Source: an uncultured Clostridia bacterium
GTDB taxonomy: Bacteria; Bacillota_A; Clostridia; TANB77; CAG-508
Assembly (NCBI GenBank): GCA_944393405.1
Contig: CALYAC010000006.1
Span: 46,102-110,101 of the forward strand
Reading direction: 5' to 3'
DNA length: 64,000 nucleotides
Under the pieces are notes generated by a model. It searched no databases. It was given only the letters and a program-made list of their open reading frames with translations, and was not told where the DNA came from. The position numbers were made by a program, and so were the translations under genes. Positions 19,696 through 30,149 of the stretch are shown in pieces; the first letter of the stretch is position 1; every line of letters starts with the position of its first letter.

Positions 19696-20373
19696 TTATT
19701 TTATTTCAAATTTATATCCAATTCCTCTAATTGTTTCTATATATTTTCCTTTTTTTCCTAATTTATGTCTTATTTTCTTTATATGACTATCAATAGTTCT
19801 TGAATCTCCATAATAGTCATAATTCCATACATTATTTAATATTTTGTCTCTTGATAAAGCAATATTTTTATTATCTACCAAATATTTTAAAAGCTCGTAC
19901 TCTCTTAAACTCATTTCTATTTGTTTTCCATCAACTGTAACAGTTCTTCCTTCTGCATCTATAACTATTCCACCATAATCTTTTAACTTGCTTTCTTCTG
20001 GTTGAGTTCTTTTTAATATTGCTTCAACCCTTGCTACTAATATCTTAGGACTAAATGGTTTTGATATGTACTCATCTACACCTAATTCAAATCCAAATAA
20101 TTCATCCTGCTCTTCTCCTCTTGCTGTAAGCATAATAATTGGAACTTTCGATGTTTGTCTAATTTGACGAAGTACAGACCATCCATCTAATTTTGGCATC
20201 ATTACATCTAACAAAATCAAATTAATTTTATTTTGATTTTCTTCAAATACTTTTAGTGCCTCTTCTCCATCAGCAGCTTCTAATATTCCAAAACCTTTTT
20301 GTGCTAAAAAGTCTTTGATTAATTTTCTCATTCTTGCTTCATCATCTACAATAAGAACTGTTGTATCACTCAT
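19696..20373 (-). CDS. OmpR/PhoB-family response regulator
   Basis: 225 aa. The receiver domain has VDDEARMRKL, phosphoacceptor Asp in LILLDVMMPKLDGW, T in PIIMLTARG and K in YISKPFSP. The winged-helix domain (about 130-225) has MSLREYELLKYLVDN and SRTIDSHIKKIRHKLG plus TIRGIGYKF. ATG at 20373. First gene of the operon with the kinase. No self-binding repeat was recognised in the short upstream region. Confidence 0.95.
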   Translation of the reverse strand: MSDTTVLIVDDEARMRKLIKDFLAQKGFGILEAADGEEALKVFEENQNKINLILLDVMMPKLDGWSVLRQIRQTSKVPIIMLTARGEEQDELFGFELGVDEYISKPFSPKILVARVEAILKRTQPEESKLKDYGGIVIDAEGRTVTVDGKQIEMSLREYELLKYLVDNKNIALSRDKILNNVWNYDYYGDSRTIDSHIKKIRHKLGKKGKYIETIRGIGYKFEIK

Positions 20374-20465
20374 CTTTTTTCACTTTTCCTTTCTAATTCT
20401 CTTATATCATACTAAATTAGAAATTATTATACAATAGTATTGTGTCTTTTTTATGAATTTTTCAT

Positions 20466-20501
20466 AAAAATCCCCGCCAGCACACTTGCTCTGCTGACGG
20501 G
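20466..20501 (-). terminator. terminator of higher-GC cassette C
   Basis: CCCGTCAGCAGAGC and GTGCTGGCGGGG form a GC-rich stem followed by ATTTTTATG on the minus strand; far more GC than native terminators here. Confidence 0.85.
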
Positions 20502-20510
20502 TAAGAAGCT

Positions 20511-21092
20511 TTACTTCACACTCCCATTGAGGAAGTAGTATGCCAAAAGGGCATACATTGAATGGCCGGACATTTCTATGCCATCTTTGAATGCTTCACC
20601 AGTTGCCATCTGTCTGCGAAGTCTGGTATAGACTTCATCGATATGCATCCACACGACGGATGCATCAATGGCTTCCTGGTCGTCCAGATGCCTCGCTGTC
20701 AAAGAATCCAGATTTGCCACTGCCACTCCATAGTCCTCATTGGACTTAGAGGGATCTAGCAAATTTCTGCACTTTGTCAACAGCTTGACATCTTTTGCCA
20801 CGATACCAGTTTCCTCTTCCACTTCACGCTTCGCGGTTTTAAGGATATCCTCATTATCAAGTGAAACGCCTGCGGGGATTTCCCAGTGCCACTCTCCCGT
20901 GGTGGTTCGAAACTGACGGATCAAGGCAACTTCACGGTTCTCGTTCAAAACGATCACCGCAACCGACGGATTCGATTCGATAATCGTATGATTAAGCTCT
21001 TCACCGTCTTCCGCCTTATAAATTACGTGCATTATATCCATTCTTTTTGTGTGAAACCGCTTCTCTTTGTGAATCAACTGAAATTTCTTCAT
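20511..21092 (-). CDS. NUDIX hydrolase, ADP-ribose pyrophosphatase-like (higher-GC cassette C)
   Basis: 193 aa with the NUDIX box (G-x5-E-x7-REVEEETGI) at about residues 75-98. The upstream EIPAGVSLDNED and RQFRTTTGEWHWEIPAG resemble ADP-sugar pyrophosphatases, so a nucleotide-sugar substrate is probable. A hand count of the 20881 line gives 57% GC, the most extreme in the window. Strong GAAGGAGAGAGG ribosome site, TGGTATAAT -10 region upstream, own terminator. Codon 12 is CGG, in a position where a +1 shift would give no useful product. Probably recently acquired. Confidence 0.85.
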   Translation of the reverse strand: MKKFQLIHKEKRFHTKRMDIMHVIYKAEDGEELNHTIIESNPSVAVIVLNENREVALIRQFRTTTGEWHWEIPAGVSLDNEDILKTAKREVEEETGIVAKDVKLLTKCRNLLDPSKSNEDYGVAVANLDSLTARHLDDQEAIDASVVWMHIDEVYTRLRRQMATGEAFKDGIEMSGHSMYALLAYYFLNGSVK

Positions 21093-21189
21093 TGTCCTCT
21101 CTCCTTCACATTTATTTGGTTAATACCATATATATATTATACCACTTTTTTGTTTTTATGTAAAATAACGTAGGCTTTTAAGCAAAACA

Positions 21190-21224
21190 AAAACTCTTAT
21201 ATAATGCTACTTATATAAGAGTTT
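21190..21224 (-). terminator. terminator of the mscS-type gene
   Basis: AAACTCTTATATAA / TTATATAAGAGTTT stem followed by TTGTTTT on the minus strand. Confidence 0.75.
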
Positions 21225-21230
21225 CTTGTT

Positions 21231-22346
21231 TTAATTATTGTTATTTTCTTGAATTATATTTTCTTTTTTATTTTCAGAATCATCAACATGATGCACATAT
21301 ACATTTTGACCAGGATATGCCATTTTTATTTCTTCAGATTCTAAGACTTTTAATATATCTCTATTAATTCTTTCTTTAAATGATAAAAATTCAGTATATG
21401 CAATAATATCTGTATATAAATATATATTAATATTTATATTATCTAATCCGATAGTATCAAAATGTACTTGTATTGTCTTTTGATCAACATCTTCATTATT
21501 ATGTAATACAAATTTTATTCTATTTATTATTCTGTCTATTTTATCAGAATTAGTTTCAAGTGGTAATTTTAAATTAAGTAAAAATCTTCTTTGTTTTAAT
21601 CTTGACCAATTTATTACATTATTAGTTGTAAATATTGAGTTTTGAATTGTTACGATTGAATTATCAGAAGTTTTAATTTTAGTTGATCTAAATGAAATTT
21701 CAAGTACTTCTCCTTCATTAACACCAACAGCAATCCAATCTCCAACTAAAAATGGCTTATCTGATATAATTGATATACCTGACATAATATCTTTTGCTAT
21801 ATCCTGTGCTGCTAATACTACAACTGCACTGACAACTCCAAGACTAGTAACTAGTCCTGATAAATCGATTCCAAATACATATAATATTAAAAATACTGTT
21901 ATTATGTATATAATTACTCTTAAAACTCTGCTAGTAAAGCTAGCCATTGTTTTATTGCCATCAATCTTATCTTCATCTCTTAATTTTTTTACAATACCTT
22001 TTTTAGGATCAACAAAATTAACAGCAGCATTTGAAGCAATTAATATCAATATTATTTTAAATATTTTTGTGCAAATGTCCATTATATTTTGTGGTAACTT
22101 TACTATCATAACAGCTATATATACACCAATTATGATAAATAAAGATTTTAAAGGCTTATAGAAAGCATTACTTTTTATTACTTCTTTATCTTTTTCTCTA
22201 AACTTAAACATCTTAATAATAAGATATGATAAGAATCTGCTAATTATGAAAAATACAAATATAATTGCAAGTGCGATTCCATAATCTATTATTTGATTTT
22301 GAGTAATATTCCTAAAAAAGTCAATTATACCATTTATTGTATCCAT
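21231..22346 (-). CDS. MscS-family mechanosensitive channel
   Basis: Small-conductance mechanosensitive channel that opens under membrane tension to release solutes. At least three or four N-terminal membrane segments (15-38, 65-82, 85-105, 137-158). The pore-lining helix is LVTSLGVVSAVVVLAAQDIAKDIMSG, followed by the beta domain (VGDWIAVGVNEGEVLEISFRSTKI) and a cytoplasmic alpha/beta domain. 371 aa. ATG at 22346. It lies 30 bases downstream of trmB and is probably cotranscribed with it. Confidence 0.9.
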   Translation of the reverse strand: MDTINGIIDFFRNITQNQIIDYGIALAIIFVFFIISRFLSYLIIKMFKFREKDKEVIKSNAFYKPLKSLFIIIGVYIAVMIVKLPQNIMDICTKIFKIILILIASNAAVNFVDPKKGIVKKLRDEDKIDGNKTMASFTSRVLRVIIYIITVFLILYVFGIDLSGLVTSLGVVSAVVVLAAQDIAKDIMSGISIISDKPFLVGDWIAVGVNEGEVLEISFRSTKIKTSDNSIVTIQNSIFTTNNVINWSRLKQRRFLLNLKLPLETNSDKIDRIINRIKFVLHNNEDVDQKTIQVHFDTIGLDNININIYLYTDIIAYTEFLSFKERINRDILKVLESEEIKMAYPGQNVYVHHVDDSENKKENIIQENNNN

Positions 22347-22376
22347 AATTTTCTCCTTTGCTTATTTTATAAACTA

Positions 22377-23039
22377 CTAGCTTTCTAAAGTTGCAATTAA
22401 AGCTTTTATTTTTATGCCTTGTTCAGTAAACATTTTTTCATGTTCTGTTTCAATGTTTTCCCAAAAACTAGTTTCATTTATTAAATCATATGTATATTTT
22501 TCTATTTTAAATCCTGAACTTTCAAAATATCTTATACTATCATTAAATAAGTCATCATCATCTGTTTTAAAGTATATGCTTGCATCTTCTGACAAAAACA
22601 ATTTATATTTTTCAAGCTGTCTTATATGTGTAAGTCTTTTTTTTCTATGTTTACCTCTTGGCCATGGATTGCAAAAATTAATATATATTCTTTCTATATT
22701 GTCCTCTTTGTTAAGAATATTATCTATTCTTTCTATATCATATCTAGTAATATATATATTATCTATTTTCCTATTGGCCATTTTATATTCTTCTTCTATT
22801 TTTCTTTTTGCCAATCCAAGCATTGCATCAACTAAGTCTATTGCAATATAATTTATATCTGGGTTATATACAGCAAGTTGAGATATAAATCCTCCTTTTC
22901 CACATCCTAATTCTAAATGTATTGGATTATTATTTTTAAATAATTCTTTCCATTTTCCTTTATAATCCTCAGGATTATCTATATAAAACTCACTAGCCTC
23001 AAGTTCTGGTCTAGCCCACGGTTTAAATCTAATTCGCAT
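22377..23039 (-). CDS. trmB: tRNA (guanine-N7-)-methyltransferase TrmB
   Basis: Methylates G46 of tRNAs with SAM. The family motifs are HLELGCGKGGFI (SAM binding), YIAIDLVDAMLG, NFCNPWPRGKHRKKRLTH (the TrmB PWPKxxHxKxR signature), FKTDDDDLF and TEHEKMFTEQG. 220 aa, usual length. ATG at 23039. First gene of the short trmB-mscS operon, divergent from the ABC transporter genes. Confidence 0.95.
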   Translation of the reverse strand: MRIRFKPWARPELEASEFYIDNPEDYKGKWKELFKNNNPIHLELGCGKGGFISQLAVYNPDINYIAIDLVDAMLGLAKRKIEEEYKMANRKIDNIYITRYDIERIDNILNKEDNIERIYINFCNPWPRGKHRKKRLTHIRQLEKYKLFLSEDASIYFKTDDDDLFNDSIRYFESSGFKIEKYTYDLINETSFWENIETEHEKMFTEQGIKIKALIATLES

Positions 23040-23251
23040 TTTATTATCTATCTGCCTCCCTTTTTTTACGTTTGTATTATACCATTAAAAGTAAGTTCTC
23101 ACAATACTTTTAAAAAAATTCTTCTATTTATTACAATTTTCTATTAAATATACTTTTTATTTTTGTTTATTAAATTAATAATTTCTTAAGTTTTTATTCC
23201 TAGTTTTTTAATATTTCTATGATATATTGTGAGCATAGAAGGAGGGATGAT

Positions 23252-24163
23252 ATGCAAAACTTAATTTTGAAATGTGAAAATTTGCATAAAAATTTTAGAA
23301 AAAAAGAAATCTTAAAAGGTGTTTCTTTAGAAATATCTAATGGTGATATTTTAGGTTTTATTGGTCCTAATGGTGCTGGTAAAACCACAACAATAAAATT
23401 AATATTAGGACTTCAAAAAATCAATTCTGGTAAAGTAGAAATTAATGGATTTGATATAAAAACTAATTTTGAAAAAGCAATTGCAAAAGTAGGAGCAATT
23501 ATTGAAAACCCTGATCTTTACATGTATATGTCAGGTTTAGATAATCTTAAATTAATTGCTAATTTATATCCAAGTGTTACTGATAAAAGAATTTTAGAAG
23601 TTATAAAATTAGTAGGTTTAGAAAATAGGATTAATGACAAAGTCTCAAAATATTCACTTGGAATGAGACAACGTCTAGGTGTTGCTCAAGCAATTCTTCA
23701 TAAACCTAATCTATTAATTTTGGATGAACCAACTAACGGTCTAGATCCTGAAGGCATAAAGGACCTTCGTAATCTTTTAATAAAATTATCTAAAGAAGAA
23801 AATATGGGAATATTAATTTCCAGCCATAATTTAGCCGAACTAGAAAGCTTTTGTAATAAAGTTTGTATAATAAAAAATGGAATAATAGTAGAAACTAGTG
23901 ATATCGATACTGTAAAAAAAGAAGCCTCTGAAGGCAATTACATTATTGAATTAGATGATGCAAAAAGAGCAAGATTAATTATAGGTGATATATCAATTGC
24001 TAAAGATAATACTCATATATTAGTACATGCAATAAAGGAAGATATACCTAATATAGTAAAAAAATTAGTACTTCAAGATATACAAATTTACTCAATAACA
24101 GAAGAAATTATTAGTCTTGAAGATGCATTCTTAAAAAAGACAGGAGGTAATGTAATTGATTAA
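23252..24163 (+). CDS. ABC transporter ATP-binding protein
   Basis: 303 aa from the ATG at 23252, chosen because GGAGGGATGAT precedes it; longer in-frame starts lack a site. Walker A GPNGAGKTTT, signature YSLGMRQRLG, Walker B LLILDEPTNGLD and the H-loop SSHNL are intact. A C-terminal extension of about 80 residues resembles drug/bacitracin exporters (CcmA/BcrA type). Its stop overlaps the permease start by 8 bases, so the two are coupled. Confidence 0.93.
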   Translation: MQNLILKCENLHKNFRKKEILKGVSLEISNGDILGFIGPNGAGKTTTIKLILGLQKINSGKVEINGFDIKTNFEKAIAKVGAIIENPDLYMYMSGLDNLKLIANLYPSVTDKRILEVIKLVGLENRINDKVSKYSLGMRQRLGVAQAILHKPNLLILDEPTNGLDPEGIKDLRNLLIKLSKEENMGILISSHNLAELESFCNKVCIIKNGIIVETSDIDTVKKEASEGNYIIELDDAKRARLIIGDISIAKDNTHILVHAIKEDIPNIVKKLVLQDIQIYSITEEIISLEDAFLKKTGGNVID

Positions 24164-25616
24164 TTTAATTGGTAATGAACTTAAAAAAATATTTAAGAAA
24201 AAAACAATATATATTTTGTTAATTATAACTATCGGTTATATGATTTTATCAAATGTAATGCTGAGAATTACTAATGATTCAATGTATTCATATTACTATT
24301 TCATGGATGGTGATATAGAATATTATGAAAATAACTTATCAGATTTAGATCCTAATAATGAATCAGAATTTTCAATGTTTTTAAATTCAAAAGTTCAAGT
24401 TGAATTAATAAAGCTCGCTGATGATTATGGTAATAATACATGGCAAGCATATATAATCTTTAATAGAGTTATAGATTATATGAATACTATTTTACGATAT
24501 GAATATTCTGATGGAATAACAGATGAAGCTTATAAAGAAGCAAAAGATAATCTTAATTTAGCAATAGAAAAATTTAATACAAACGACTGGAGATATTTTG
24601 CAAATGAAGACTTAAAAGAAATAAATTCTTCTTTAGAAGAGCAATATAATTTCAAAAAACAAGCTGTCTCTCCTTCAGAAGAAGTATCTATTGATAGAGC
24701 TATTTCCTCTTTAAATATAGAAAAACAAGTTGCTGAATGGAGACTTGAAAAGAATATAGATTATGGTCCATCATTTTTAAATACAGCATTGAATGACTAC
24801 TCATCTTATTCTACAGCTTTATTAGATTATGCTAATACTGATATTGACGAACTAGATTCTGATGAATTATCTCAATATAGATCTGCATTAGAAAATATGA
24901 ATCTATCTAAATACTATATTGAGAATTCAATTTCTTTAGATTCACTAAGTAGGAACTCATTTATTAATTTATTTAGTAATTACGAATTATTCATACTAAT
25001 TGTTGTTATAGTAATAGCTGGTTCAATAGTTAGTGAAGAATTTAATAAAGGAACTATAAAACTTCTTCTAGTAAAGCCATATAATAGATTTAAAATACTA
25101 TTTTCTAAATTTGTTGTATGTTTAATTATATTACTTTTAACAATTGGAATAGTTTATATTTCTCAATTATTGATTGGAGGTATAATTAATGGATTTGATG
25201 CATTAAATACTCCTGCGATTGTTTATAATTTTGATACAAATCATGTCGAGGAAATAAATATCTTTGTGTATGTAATCATATTAGGTATCTGCAAATTACC
25301 AATGTATATATTATTATTAACACTTGCATTTGCTTGTAGTACAATTTTTGCCAATACTGCATTAGCTGTAGCTGTTCCTTTCTTAGGATATATAGCTTCT
25401 TCAATAATAAATCAATTTGCTCTTTTATATAAATTAGATTGGATTAAATATTTTGTAACTCCTAACTGGGATTTGTCATATTACTTATTTGGTGGTCTAC
25501 CTTTATTTAAAGGTCTAACTGCACCATTCTCAATTTTAATTTGCGTATTATATCTTGCAATACTTTTAATACTTAGCTTAGTTGTATTTAAGAAAAGAGA
25601 TATAAAAAATATATAA
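24156..25616 (+). CDS. ABC-2 type transporter permease
   Basis: 486 aa. The first membrane helix (about 17-35) is followed by a 235-residue extracytoplasmic domain rich in Asp/Asn/Tyr, then about five helices from residue 270 on, with SIVSEEFNKGTIKLLLVKPYNRFKIL, the ABC-2 motif. TTG start at 24156 behind AGGAGGTAATGTAA inside the ATPase gene. Together they form an exporter of unknown substrate, resembling lantibiotic/peptide resistance systems only in general layout. Confidence 0.88.
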   Translation: MINLIGNELKKIFKKKTIYILLIITIGYMILSNVMLRITNDSMYSYYYFMDGDIEYYENNLSDLDPNNESEFSMFLNSKVQVELIKLADDYGNNTWQAYIIFNRVIDYMNTILRYEYSDGITDEAYKEAKDNLNLAIEKFNTNDWRYFANEDLKEINSSLEEQYNFKKQAVSPSEEVSIDRAISSLNIEKQVAEWRLEKNIDYGPSFLNTALNDYSSYSTALLDYANTDIDELDSDELSQYRSALENMNLSKYYIENSISLDSLSRNSFINLFSNYELFILIVVIVIAGSIVSEEFNKGTIKLLLVKPYNRFKILFSKFVVCLIILLLTIGIVYISQLLIGGIINGFDALNTPAIVYNFDTNHVEEINIFVYVIILGICKLPMYILLLTLAFACSTIFANTALAVAVPFLGYIASSIINQFALLYKLDWIKYFVTPNWDLSYYLFGGLPLFKGLTAPFSILICVLYLAILLILSLVVFKKRDIKNI

Positions 25617-25635
25617 ATATTAATTTTAGTTTCAT

Positions 25636-25672
25636 AAAAAATAGAGAAATATATAAATTTCTCTATTTTTTA
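25636..25672. terminator. bidirectional terminator between convergent genes
   Basis: AAAAAATAGAGAAAT / ATTTCTCTATTTTTT symmetric stem between the permease (plus) and the dehydrogenase (minus). Confidence 0.8.
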
Positions 25673-25714
25673 CTATTATATTATTTTATATTTAAATTAT
25701 TAGCCTAATATATA

Positions 25715-26794
25715 TTAATCTCTTACATATTCGTTCATTGGTTTTACTAAATATTTTAATTCATCTAACTTATCTGTAGAAACATAACCTGATTTTCCAT
25801 TTATAACATCTGGTATTCTATTTACTACTGTTGCACAAGTAAGTTCAACTGTACTTGGTCTTGAAACAACTATTGTAGTATTTGGTTTGCCTTCTATTGT
25901 CCATTCATTTTTATCGTAATCCTCTTTCGAATATACTTTTCCTATACATTGGGTTTCAAGTGTAATTCCTTCTTTAGTTTTTGTTGTTACAACTGCACTC
26001 ATACCTGTTGCCATTCCTTTTTTTACTGTCATTCCTAAAGTTGATGATTCAATATCTTCTTTATATGTTTGAGGTACACATTTTTGAGTTTGACTTATTG
26101 GTGTTAATCCTAATTTTGAACATAACCATCCATTTACATTCCACATATATGAAGGAGCATATTCTCCTGCATTAATTACTTTTTGTCTTTCGTCTTCACT
26201 TATCTCATCTGCTGATGCTATTTTTTTGTCAAATTCCTCTAATGTAAGTCCTGCACCATGAGCTTCTGCTAGTGCTATTCCATAATCTTCTACATTATAT
26301 GAAGAACTTCCTTTAATTTTTGTTATTTTTTGAGTAGATCCTGCAATACTACTAATTAATTGTCCCCAATAAACATCTTGATATCCGCTTCCTGTTATTG
26401 TGCAATTATTTGCTTTGGCTAACTTATCAATTTCATCTGTTACTGTTGGATTAGAATTAAATGGAAAAAATGCTTCTTCGCATGTAGATATTGCATTTAT
26501 TCCTAGTTTTGCACAAAGCATAAATGCATCTTTTATATCATTTAATAAACTCATTGTTGTTACAATTACAATATCTGGTCTTAATTCTTTTAATAAGTTC
26601 TCAGCATCTTTTACATCTGTAACTGTTACTCCTATTTTTTCATTTCCTATAATTTCTCCAATATCTTTTCCTATAACTGCTGGATTTACATCTATAGCTC
26701 CTACTATTTCTCCTCCTTTTTCTAACACATATCTCATTGTATAAACAGACATCTTTCCTGTTCCATATTGTACCACTCTTACTTTTCTCTCCAT
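25715..26794 (-). CDS. NAD(P)H-binding dehydrogenase, 2,4-diaminopentanoate dehydrogenase-like
   Basis: 359 aa with N-terminal Rossmann fold (VVQYGTGKMSVYTMRYV) and a dihydrodipicolinate reductase-like layout (GAIDVNPAVIGKDIGE, STCEEAFFP, GSGYQDVYWGQ). The closest family I can name is 2,4-diaminopentanoate dehydrogenase, which acts in clostridial ornithine fermentation, but no other genes of that pathway lie nearby. ATG at 26794 follows AGGAGGTAGAG. Substrate assignment is tentative. Confidence 0.65.
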   Translation of the reverse strand: MERKVRVVQYGTGKMSVYTMRYVLEKGGEIVGAIDVNPAVIGKDIGEIIGNEKIGVTVTDVKDAENLLKELRPDIVIVTTMSLLNDIKDAFMLCAKLGINAISTCEEAFFPFNSNPTVTDEIDKLAKANNCTITGSGYQDVYWGQLISSIAGSTQKITKIKGSSSYNVEDYGIALAEAHGAGLTLEEFDKKIASADEISEDERQKVINAGEYAPSYMWNVNGWLCSKLGLTPISQTQKCVPQTYKEDIESSTLGMTVKKGMATGMSAVVTTKTKEGITLETQCIGKVYSKEDYDKNEWTIEGKPNTTIVVSRPSTVELTCATVVNRIPDVINGKSGYVSTDKLDELKYLVKPMNEYVRD

Positions 26795-26861
26795 ATTAGA
26801 CTCTACCTCCTAATAAATTTATTTATACAAAGATTATATCATTAATTTTAAAAAAATATAC

Positions 26862-26887
26862 AAAAAAACAAGAGAAATTTCTCTTGT
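26862..26887 (-). terminator. terminator of the J-domain gene
   Basis: Perfect palindrome ACAAGAGAAATTTCTCTTGT followed by TTTTTTTGT on the minus strand. Confidence 0.8.
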
Positions 26888-26888
26888 C

Positions 26889-27593
26889 TTAGCTAAATAT
26901 ACCTGTTATAAAATTCCAAATACCTGAAAATATTCCTGTTATTATTGATATTATAATATTTATTAGAGTCTTAATTATTGGATTACTTTCATAGAAATTT
27001 ATTAACCAATTTCTAGTTGGTGGAAATAGCCACATAAGAAATATAATTGCTATAATTATTGCTATCACAATTAATAAATCTCTAGTCTTTTCTTTCGTCC
27101 AACTTTCTTTTACTTTATATCCAAGGCTTCTTAAATAATCATTATATGCATTTGCATATTCTCTATTTAAATTCTCTTGCATTTTCATTCTTTGTTCTGC
27201 TTCTTCTTGTCTTAATCTTTGCTCATATTCCATCCTATCTTTTTCGTAATTAAATCCATTATTATTTTCTTTGCTTTGTACATTTTGGTTTGAATACGAG
27301 TTAGTATAATTTTGATTATTTTGAGAAAAAGTTGAGCTTCTTTGTCTTTCTAATTCTTCTTCTCTTCTTTCTTCTTCTAGCTCAATATCATAAGCATTTC
27401 TTTTTTGTTCGTCTCCAAGTACTTCATATGCTTCATTTATTTCTTTCATTTTATCTTCTGCATTCTTTTTTTCTTCAGCTGGTTGTAAATCTGGGTGATA
27501 CTTTTTTACTAAAATTTTGTATGCCTTTTCTATTATTTCTGGCGAAGCATTTTCGCTTACCTGTAGTATCTCATATAATGTTTTTTTAGCCAT
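26889..27593 (-). CDS. membrane-anchored J-domain protein
   Basis: The J domain (residues 1-70, [23 protein letters not shown] at KKYHPD) would stimulate DnaK ATPase. It lacks the Gly/Phe, zinc-finger and substrate domains of true DnaJ. A Gln/Asn/Glu-rich charged linker (75-160) leads to a membrane segment ([19 protein letters not shown]) and a second hydrophobic stretch at the C-terminus. 234 aa. ATG at 27593. Stands alone, divergent from the DUF4364 gene. It probably recruits DnaK to the membrane. Confidence 0.85.
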   Translation of the reverse strand: MAKKTLYEILQVSENASPEIIEKAYKILVKKYHPDLQPAEEKKNAEDKMKEINEAYEVLGDEQKRNAYDIELEEERREEELERQRSSTFSQNNQNYTNSYSNQNVQSKENNNGFNYEKDRMEYEQRLRQEEAEQRMKMQENLNREYANAYNDYLRSLGYKVKESWTKEKTRDLLIVIAIIIAIIFLMWLFPPTRNWLINFYESNPIIKTLINIIISIITGIFSGIWNFITGIFS

Positions 27594-27712
27594 ATTTTTC
27601 CCCTTATTTCGTTCTAATTTTTTTCATTATACCATTAATATATTAAAAATGATAGTATTTTTATTATATTTATGATATAATTTTAATATATTTTTTTAAG
27701 AGGTGATAACTT

Positions 27713-28486
27713 TTGAAACTAACATCTAATGGCGAAACATTAGCAGAAAGCAAAGTGTTAATCTTATATATATTAAATAATGTAAAAAAAGCAATCAATA
27801 ATAATACTTTATATAAAATTGTACTTTCTGTATTAGACATGAACTATTTCTATTTTCAACAATTTCTATTAGACTTGGTAAAAAGCGATTTTGTTTTAAC
27901 ATATGAACAAGAAGACCAAAATATGTATTTAATTACAGAAAAAGGTATTACAACACTTGAACTTACTGAAGATATTTTGCCAGGAATCTTAAAATTACAA
28001 GTAGATACAAATCTAAAATATACTCTTGATGATGTTGATGAAGAGAATTCAATAGTAGCAGAATACACTCCTGTTAATGAAAATTATTATAATGTTACAT
28101 GCAAAATAATGGAAAATAATGAGTGTTTATTCGAAGTAAAAACATTTGCAGGTTCTAGAGAACAAGCTAAACAAATAGTGGAAAATTGGAAAAAACACGC
28201 TGGAACAATGTATCCAAATTTATTAGAAATTTTAACTCAAGATTTTCAAGATGATGATTTAGAAACTCCTTCAGAACCTATTAATGAAACAATAATTGGA
28301 TCTCCAAGAGATGTATATAATTATGATGTAATAAATAGAAATTCTACAGATAACGAAGTAACAAATAATGATACTAACTCTGATAAAACTAATTTATCTA
28401 CTAATAATTCATATGTTATAGAAGGCAATATGAGTCTTTTTGATTTTCTTGATAATACTCAGAATAATAATGATAATAAAAAATAA
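27713..28486 (+). CDS. DUF4364 family protein
   Basis: 257 aa. The N-terminal 80 residues form a winged-helix-like region (ILYILNNVKKAINNNTLYKIVLSVLD, YLITEKGITTLEL) typical of DUF4364 proteins of Clostridia, whose role is unknown but may be DNA binding. The C-terminal 80 residues are Asn/Thr/Asp-rich and low in complexity. The start is TTG at 27713 behind AGAGGTGATAAC. Single gene. Confidence 0.8.
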   Translation: MKLTSNGETLAESKVLILYILNNVKKAINNNTLYKIVLSVLDMNYFYFQQFLLDLVKSDFVLTYEQEDQNMYLITEKGITTLELTEDILPGILKLQVDTNLKYTLDDVDEENSIVAEYTPVNENYYNVTCKIMENNECLFEVKTFAGSREQAKQIVENWKKHAGTMYPNLLEILTQDFQDDDLETPSEPINETIIGSPRDVYNYDVINRNSTDNEVTNNDTNSDKTNLSTNNSYVIEGNMSLFDFLDNTQNNNDNKK

Positions 28487-28500
28487 GCTATTCATAATCC

Positions 28501-28574
28501 AAAACTCCCTTCATTTTATATTATCTTTATGTGTCGAATCATACTGATTTTATATCATGAAGGGAGTTTTGTCT
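28501..28574 (+). terminator. long-stem terminator of the DUF4364 gene
   Basis: AAAACTCCCTTCAT and ATGAAGGGAGTTTT pair over 14 bp around a 42-base loop, followed by TTTTGTCT. Confidence 0.65.
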
Positions 28575-28630
28575 ATTACAAAGCTAAAGCCTTCATTACT
28601 ACCGGCATAGCCGGAAGATTATTTACAATA

Positions 28631-28668
28631 AAAAAAGCTAGCAACTTTATAACTTTTGCTAGCTTTTA
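28631..28668 (-). terminator. terminator of proS
   Basis: AAAAGCTAGCAA / TTGCTAGCTTTT stem with T-run on the minus strand, next to the proS stop codon. Confidence 0.8.
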
Positions 28669-28672
28669 ATTT

Positions 28673-30121
28673 CTAATATTGTCTACCCCATACTACCATT
28701 TTTGTAGCTGGTTTTCCACAACATACACACTTATCATCTATTTTTTCTTGTTCAAAAGGAATACATCTTGATTTAGCACCAGTCATCTCGTGAATTTTAT
28801 CTTCACACTCTGCATCTCCACACCACATTGTTTTTACATATCCTTGGTTTGTATTTAAGTTTTCTATAAATTCGTCCATATTTTTTGCAATAGTTGTTTT
28901 ATCTTTTACTCTTTGCACACATATGTCATACATATTTTTCTGAATTGCTTCTAAAATATCACCTAATTTTTCTGATAATTCATCTAAATTAACTTCTATT
29001 TTTTCTAGTGTATCTCTTCTAACAACTACGCATTTTCCATTTTCTATATCTCTTGGTCCTATTTCTATTCTTACTGGTACACCTTTCATTTCCCAGTCAT
29101 TAAATTTATATCCTGGTGAATATTGTTCTCTTAAGTCTAACTCTACTCTGTATTTTTCTTGTAAATCTTTATATAATTCTTCTGCTTTTTCTTTTACTCC
29201 TTCTTTATGAGCTGCAACAGGAACAATTACTACTTGAATTGGAGCAACTTTTGGTGGTAGTTTTAAACCTCTATTATCACCATGTGCCATTATAACAGCT
29301 CCTATAAGTCTTGTGCTTATTCCCCAAGATGTTTGATATGCATATTCTTCTTTTCCTTCTCTATTTTGGAACTTAATTTCAAATGGTTTTGTAAAGTTTT
29401 GTCCAAAATAATGTGATGTTCCACCTTGAAGTGCTCTACCATCATGCATTAAAGTTTCTACTGTATATGTAGCTTCTGCTCCTGCAAATTGTTCTGTTTT
29501 TGTTTTTCTTCCTTTTAGTACTGGAATCGCTAATAAATTTTCAATTACATCCGCATACACATCAAGCATTTCTAATGTAAACTTTTGAGCTTCTTCTGCT
29601 GTTTCGTGTATTGTATGTCCTTCTTGCCATAAAAATTCTCTAGAACGTAAGAAAGGTCTTGTTTCTTTTTCCCATCTTAGCACATTACACCATTGATTAT
29701 ATAAATATGGTAAATCTCTCCATGAACTTAACCATTTAGAATACATTGTAGAGAATATTGTTTCTGATGTAGGTCTAACACAAAGTCTTTCCTCTAATTC
29801 TTCTCCTCCTCCCATAGTTACCCATGCAACTTCTGGAGCAAATCCTTCTACATGATCTTTTTCTTTTTCTAATAAACTTTCTGGTATAAGAACTGGCATT
29901 GATAAATTCTTTACTCCATGTTCTTTAAATTTACTATCAGCATACTTTTGAATATTTTCCCATATTGCATATCCATATGGTCTAATTGTTATAAAGCCTT
30001 TAACAGCTGTGTAATCAGCAAGTTCTGCTTTTAATACTATATCTGTATACCATCTTGCAAAGTCTTCTTCTATATTAGTAATTTCTTTTACAAATTCTTT
30101 TTTATTTTCATTATTTTTCAT
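28673..30121 (-). CDS. proS: prolyl-tRNA synthetase (archaeal/eukaryote-like ProS type 3)
   Basis: Charges tRNA-Pro. Class II motifs: motif 2 around [38 protein letters not shown], and motif 3 [20 protein letters not shown]. The C-terminal extension with Cys residues ([12 protein letters not shown] and CVCCGKPA, zinc-binding) and the Tyr C-terminus mark the short type lacking the editing insertion. 482 aa. ATG at 30121 lies 28 bases after scpB, so they are probably cotranscribed. No T-box is visible. Confidence 0.96.
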   Translation of the reverse strand: MKNNENKKEFVKEITNIEEDFARWYTDIVLKAELADYTAVKGFITIRPYGYAIWENIQKYADSKFKEHGVKNLSMPVLIPESLLEKEKDHVEGFAPEVAWVTMGGGEELEERLCVRPTSETIFSTMYSKWLSSWRDLPYLYNQWCNVLRWEKETRPFLRSREFLWQEGHTIHETAEEAQKFTLEMLDVYADVIENLLAIPVLKGRKTKTEQFAGAEATYTVETLMHDGRALQGGTSHYFGQNFTKPFEIKFQNREGKEEYAYQTSWGISTRLIGAVIMAHGDNRGLKLPPKVAPIQVVIVPVAAHKEGVKEKAEELYKDLQEKYRVELDLREQYSPGYKFNDWEMKGVPVRIEIGPRDIENGKCVVVRRDTLEKIEVNLDELSEKLGDILEAIQKNMYDICVQRVKDKTTIAKNMDEFIENLNTNQGYVKTMWCGDAECEDKIHEMTGAKSRCIPFEQEKIDDKCVCCGKPATKMVVWGRQY

Positions 30122-30149
30122 AAAAATCGCTCCTTTTTCACTTAAAACT

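Noticed and set aside
28532..28538. TGTCGAA as a Spo0A box
   Set aside because: It lies in the loop of the DUF4364 terminator, with no promoter nearby; one 7-mer is expected by chance.
28590..28618. GC-rich CCGGCATAGCCGG hairpin as an insertion-element end
   Set aside because: It is short, occurs once and has no partner repeat.
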